From contig DDPV01000040.1 of NCBI GenBank assembly GCA_002342365.1, positions 87,079 through 122,325 of the forward strand: a stretch of 35,247 nucleotides of DNA, given 5' to 3'. The notes beneath the pieces are model-generated. The model did not search any database. It was not told the origin of the DNA and saw only the letters and a list, made by a program, of their open reading frames with translations. Source of the stretch: Burkholderiales bacterium UBA2459. GTDB taxonomy: Bacteria > Pseudomonadota > Gammaproteobacteria > Burkholderiales > Burkholderiaceae_E. Below, one piece after another: positions 32,921 through 35,247 of the stretch; the first letter of the stretch is position 1, and each line of letters starts with the position of its first letter. Both the position numbers and the translations under genes were made by a program.

Positions 32921-34684
32921 TCAGACTGAAGCCAAAGCAGAGCCGCTGGTCTCAAAGCTGGGCAGCCTTCGGAGTTGGATGGCAAGGGCAAAGCAGCGTT
33001 CATCAACGTCGGCAAGTCCGAACATATCGGCCAGACTGCGCGCCACCCGGGCTACGGCAAACAATGCACGCTGAGAAAACCCAATCGCTGCGAGCCTTCG
33101 CAATAGCGGATGCTGTTGCGGGTCAATACCCACTACCGATACCACTTGAGCAGCCTGCAAATGCGCGTTCAAGCAGTTTTGTCGCGTCCACTGCATCGAC
33201 CGGCAGCGCTCGGCTAGCGATCGAGCCGCCTGGCTATCGAGCCGGCTGCAAACAACGCCATGGGCTTGAAACATCGGCGCCATGAGCTCAAAAGCCCAGT
33301 CGGTTTCATCGGCGTTTGAAGCTTGAGCGGGCCACTGAATCTGAAGGTCGATGCGGTCTCGAAATGGACCCGAAATTCGGCTTTGGTAGCGACGAAGTCG
33401 TTCGGGGGTACACAGGCAGCTTGGGATTGCGCCTTGGGCTCGACTGTCAGGATCACCGCTGGCAAAGCCGCAGGGGCAGGGGTTGCTTGCCGCCACCAAT
33501 TGAAAACGCGCTGGAAACTCGGCGCTGTGCGTGCCTTTGGCAAGGTGCATGCAGCCGGCTTGAAGCGGCTCGCGCAGGGCCTCGAGCACGCGGGGGTCGA
33601 ATTCGGTGAGCTCGTCCAAAAACAAAATGCCACCGTGGGCCAGGCTGATTTCCCCTGGCCGAGGCGGTGAGCCGCCGCCGCAAAGCGCGCTGACCGAGGC
33701 GCTATGGTGGGGCTGTCTGAAAACCGGCTGCCTTGGGGTTTGCGTCGCACGCCAGCGGCTGTTTTTCAAGCTCTCAAGCGCCATTTGCTCGCGTTGCACA
33801 GCCAAGCTCGGTGGCGGTGTGATCGCGGCCATCGCCTGCGCCAACATGGTCTTCCCGCAGCCCGGTGGGCCCACCAGCAACAGGTGATGTCCGCCGACGG
33901 CGGCAACGCAAGCTGCAAGCTTGGCAAGCGGATTACCGCGGATATCGCAAAGATCGGGGACCTCATGGCTTGTGCCTTGTGGTCCGTGAAGTCGCGGTGA
34001 CAGGTCCGACTGCGCCGCCTGGATCGGCGCTAGCACCTGAGCCGCTGCGCTTGGCTCCTTGCCTGCAAAGCCGTCACAGGCCGACCCGTCATCCGGCGGG
34101 CTTGGCGGCGCTGACTGAGCCTGATGCGGTTTGCCTTCAAGCCGCTTAAGCAGGCATTGATTCAGCGCCTTCAAATCCGGGGCATGCCAAACCGGTCCGG
34201 CATAAGCCCTTGCACAGTCTGGTGCGCTTCCCGGAGGTACGAGCAGAATTGGGCGATTCGCGCCAGACGCCTTGGGCTGTTCGTCTAGGCTTCGTGCAAA
34301 GCCCAATCCCAGTGCAAAGGCTGCGCGGACCGGTTGCAGCTGGCCGCCCAATGAGAGTTCGCCTAAAAACACCAGACCCGCAAGTGCCGCAGCAGGCAAT
34401 TGTCGGCTTGCCACCAGAATGCCAAGGGCGATCGGCAGCTCAAAACCGTTGCTGTCCTTTGGCAAATCGGCCGGCGCAAGGTTCACTGTGAGGCGCTGCT
34501 GCGGAAACTCAAAGCCGCTTTGGCAGATGGCCGCACGCACCCGCTCGCGCGACTCGCGAACCAGCGCGGCTGGCAGGCCAACGAGATGAAACGCGGGAAG
34601 TCCCCGGGCGATCTGCACTTCGATGCGGACGGCAATGGCGTTCAGGCCAAGTAGCGCAAGACTGTCAACACGGGCAAGTTGCAT
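32921..34684 (-). CDS. comM: YifB/ComM family Mg-chelatase-like AAA+ ATPase
   Basis: 587-residue AAA+ helicase-like protein; ComM promotes branch migration during natural transformation. The N-terminal domain (MQLARVDSLALLGLNAIAVR ... FHLVGLPAALVRESRERVRA ... LAPADLPKDSNGFELPIALG) resembles a Lon-type fold and is diagnostic. The ATPase core has Walker A GPPGCGKTM (272-280) and Walker B GGILFLDELTEF, then ASNPCPCG and RISGPFRDRIDL, followed by the C-terminal Mg-chelatase region. It is longer than the usual ~505 residues because of a Pro/Ser/Ala-rich insertion at about 184-244 between the N-domain and the core. The ATG has AAGG six bases upstream. It is divergent from a putative porin. With DprA it forms part of a natural-transformation toolkit. 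Confidence 0.93.
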   Translation of the reverse strand: MQLARVDSLALLGLNAIAVRIEVQIARGLPAFHLVGLPAALVRESRERVRAAICQSGFEFPQQRLTVNLAPADLPKDSNGFELPIALGILVASRQLPAAALAGLVFLGELSLGGQLQPVRAAFALGLGFARSLDEQPKASGANRPILLVPPGSAPDCARAYAGPVWHAPDLKALNQCLLKRLEGKPHQAQSAPPSPPDDGSACDGFAGKEPSAAAQVLAPIQAAQSDLSPRLHGPQGTSHEVPDLCDIRGNPLAKLAACVAAVGGHHLLLVGPPGCGKTMLAQAMAAITPPPSLAVQREQMALESLKNSRWRATQTPRQPVFRQPHHSASVSALCGGGSPPRPGEISLAHGGILFLDELTEFDPRVLEALREPLQAGCMHLAKGTHSAEFPARFQLVAASNPCPCGFASGDPDSRAQGAIPSCLCTPERLRRYQSRISGPFRDRIDLQIQWPAQASNADETDWAFELMAPMFQAHGVVCSRLDSQAARSLAERCRSMQWTRQNCLNAHLQAAQVVSVVGIDPQQHPLLRRLAAIGFSQRALFAVARVARSLADMFGLADVDERCFALAIQLRRLPSFETSGSALASV

Positions 34685-34825
34685 AGGCGGCCTTTCGTAG
34701 AAGGAGAAGCGATGGCTGTGACCATGAAAGCCGGTTTCCCGACGCCCGAGCGCTGTCGGCAGGCCGGATTCAGACCTTCCGCATCCTGGTGTTCAGCCTT
34801 CGCTTCGGCGCGCTAACGGTGCAAG

Positions 34826-34842
34826 CGCACAGTTGTGGTGCG
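34826..34842 (+). promoter_or_regulatory. Probable NtrC binding site
   Basis: CGCACAGTTGTGGTGCG matches the NtrC consensus TGCAC-N5-TGGTGCA at the GCAC and TGGTGC cores, with complementary end bases. It lies about 110 bases before the start site predicted from the sigma-54 promoter, the usual distance for an NtrC enhancer. A weaker half-matching site (GGTGCA at 34818-34823) lies just upstream. Confidence 0.6.
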
Positions 34843-34917
34843 TTAGCCTGGCGTTTCGGGCAACGCGCCCGAAGCTCTAGCACAGGTTTTGGACGAAATC
34901 ACCAAGCAATCTGAACC

Positions 34918-34933
34918 TGGCACAGCTTGTGCA
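34918..34933 (+). promoter_or_regulatory. Sigma-54 (-24/-12) promoter
   Basis: TGGCACAGCTTGTGCA matches the sigma-54 consensus TGGCAC-N5-TTGCA with one mismatch, and the invariant GG (34919-34920) and GC (34931-34932) are exactly ten bases apart. Transcription should start near 34944, giving a leader of about 46 bases before the porin ATG. Confidence 0.7.
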
Positions 34934-34976
34934 TGGGTACCCATGACGCCTCGATTGCAGGCTCTCGACCCTCAGC

Positions 34977-34982
34977 AAGGAG
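34977..34982 (+). promoter_or_regulatory. Strong ribosome binding site
   Basis: AAGGAG lies seven bases before the ATG at 34990, an optimal Shine-Dalgarno site. It fixes the start of the partial exported protein, whose long repetitive leader might otherwise be doubted. Confidence 0.75.
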
Positions 34983-34989
34983 CAAACTG

Positions 34990-35247
34990 ATGCAACAACA
35001 ATTGACTTGTTTAACGGCGACTGGCCCATCACCGTCACCGAAAACTTCCGTCGTGCGACGCAGCGTTTCAGTCAGGCAGCGCAGCCTTTCAACATCAATC
35101 AGGCAGCACAGCCTTTCAGCATCAATCAGGCAGCGGAGCGTTTTAACGGGTTTTGCTGCTGCGATTCTGCTCGGTGCCGCAACAGCCTTGCCCTTGCGCG
35201 CCATGGCTGACGATAAGCTCACGATCACCGGCAACGCCGCGGTGGTG
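34990..35247 (+). CDS. N-terminus of a putative TorF-type porin (cut by window end)
   Basis: 86 codons of an open frame that runs off the right edge, uninterrupted by stops. AAGGAG seven bases upstream supports the ATG. A hydrophobic segment VLTGFAAAILLGAATALPLR (about residues 51-70) followed by AMADDK is a classic secretion signal with cleavage near residue 73. The mature start DDKLTITGNAAVV is what I expect of TorF-family outer-membrane beta-barrels ('TITGNxAxxSxYxFRG'), which sit upstream of glnK-amtB in related bacteria, but only about 14 mature residues are visible. The region before the signal is oddly long (about 50 residues) and contains nine-residue repeats (RQRSLSTSI, RQHSLSASI, RQRSV...). 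A sigma-54 promoter and an NtrC-like site precede it. Confidence 0.7.
   Translation, partial: MQQQLTCLTATGPSPSPKTSVVRRSVSVRQRSLSTSIRQHSLSASIRQRSVLTGFAAAILLGAATALPLRAMADDKLTITGNAAVV
35060..35145 (+). repeat. 27-bp in-frame tandem repeat in the exported protein's leader
   Basis: Two full units (35076-35102 and 35103-35129) are identical at 25 of 27 positions; a partial unit follows (35130-35145) and a degenerate 16-base copy precedes (35060-35075). Each unit starts GCAGC and holds CAGCCTTTCA and ATCAATCAG. The unit is a multiple of three, so copy-number change would keep the reading frame. Confidence 0.85.

Larger units (their letters stand above)
34685..34989. other. Divergent control region yifB / putative porin
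   Basis: This 305-base spacer holds no gene. It contains an NtrC-like site (34826-34842) within a GCTAACG/CGTTAGC inverted repeat (34812-34818 and 34841-34847), a sigma-54 promoter (34918-34933), and a strong ribosome site (34977-34982) for the rightward gene. No convincing promoter for yifB was found. Confidence 0.6.

Overview
This window looks like an ordinary chromosomal segment of a betaproteobacterium, most likely of the order Burkholderiales. The evidence is the origin-type order rpmH / dnaA-dnaN-gyrB, the def-fmt-rsmB-DUF4390-NtrY-NtrX block, small families I know mainly from this group (DUF3717, DUF1840), and a YifB gene divergent from a TorF-type porin. I cannot place the genus. Base composition is moderately GC-rich by eye. 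I see no prophage, insertion sequence, CRISPR array, tRNA or rRNA.

Layout. 1-5838: replication-origin neighbourhood, with rpmH leftward and dnaA, dnaN, gyrB rightward. 5885-11254: an accessory metabolic cluster of a BenE-family transporter, a cyclase/formamidase-type hydrolase and acetoacetyl-CoA synthetase, converging on a LysR regulator. 11307-12293: ChaC-type gamma-glutamylcyclotransferase, divergent from a small DUF3717 gene. 12178-16094: dprA then topB, leftward. 16230-23457: a rightward housekeeping run of def, fmt, rsmB, a DUF4390 exported protein, an NtrY-like kinase and a Fis-type response regulator, followed by an unrecognised CxCC protein (23511-23966). 23984-25156: an Ldh2/YbiC-type dehydrogenase, leftward. 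25390-29232: full-length cobalamin-dependent methionine synthase. 29368-32688: a DUF1840 gene, a lipoprotein coupled to an MFS transporter, and an alpha-methylacyl-CoA racemase-type CoA enzyme. 32921-34684: yifB/comM. 34990-end: the start of an exported protein, probably a TorF-type porin, cut by the window edge.

How the genes work together. The first block serves replication initiation and supercoiling. def, fmt and rsmB serve translation, and the NtrY/X-like pair is a membrane-signal two-component system. DprA and YifB/ComM both handle incoming DNA in natural transformation. At the right edge a -24/-12 (sigma-54) promoter and an upstream NtrC-like enhancer site precede the porin gene, which suggests nitrogen-limitation control; in related bacteria this porin gene is followed by glnK-amtB.

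The most unusual feature is a recurring pattern of short direct duplications (12-27 bp) at gene edges and in protein linkers: the rsmB start, the fmt 3' end, upstream of metH, across the metH stop codon, and in the signal-peptide region of the porin. Genes are also tightly packed, with three convergent pairs overlapping at their 3' ends. I found no clearly new multi-gene system. The best leads are the porin regulatory region and its repeat-expanded leader, the CxCC protein next to the NtrX-like gene, and the duplication pattern.
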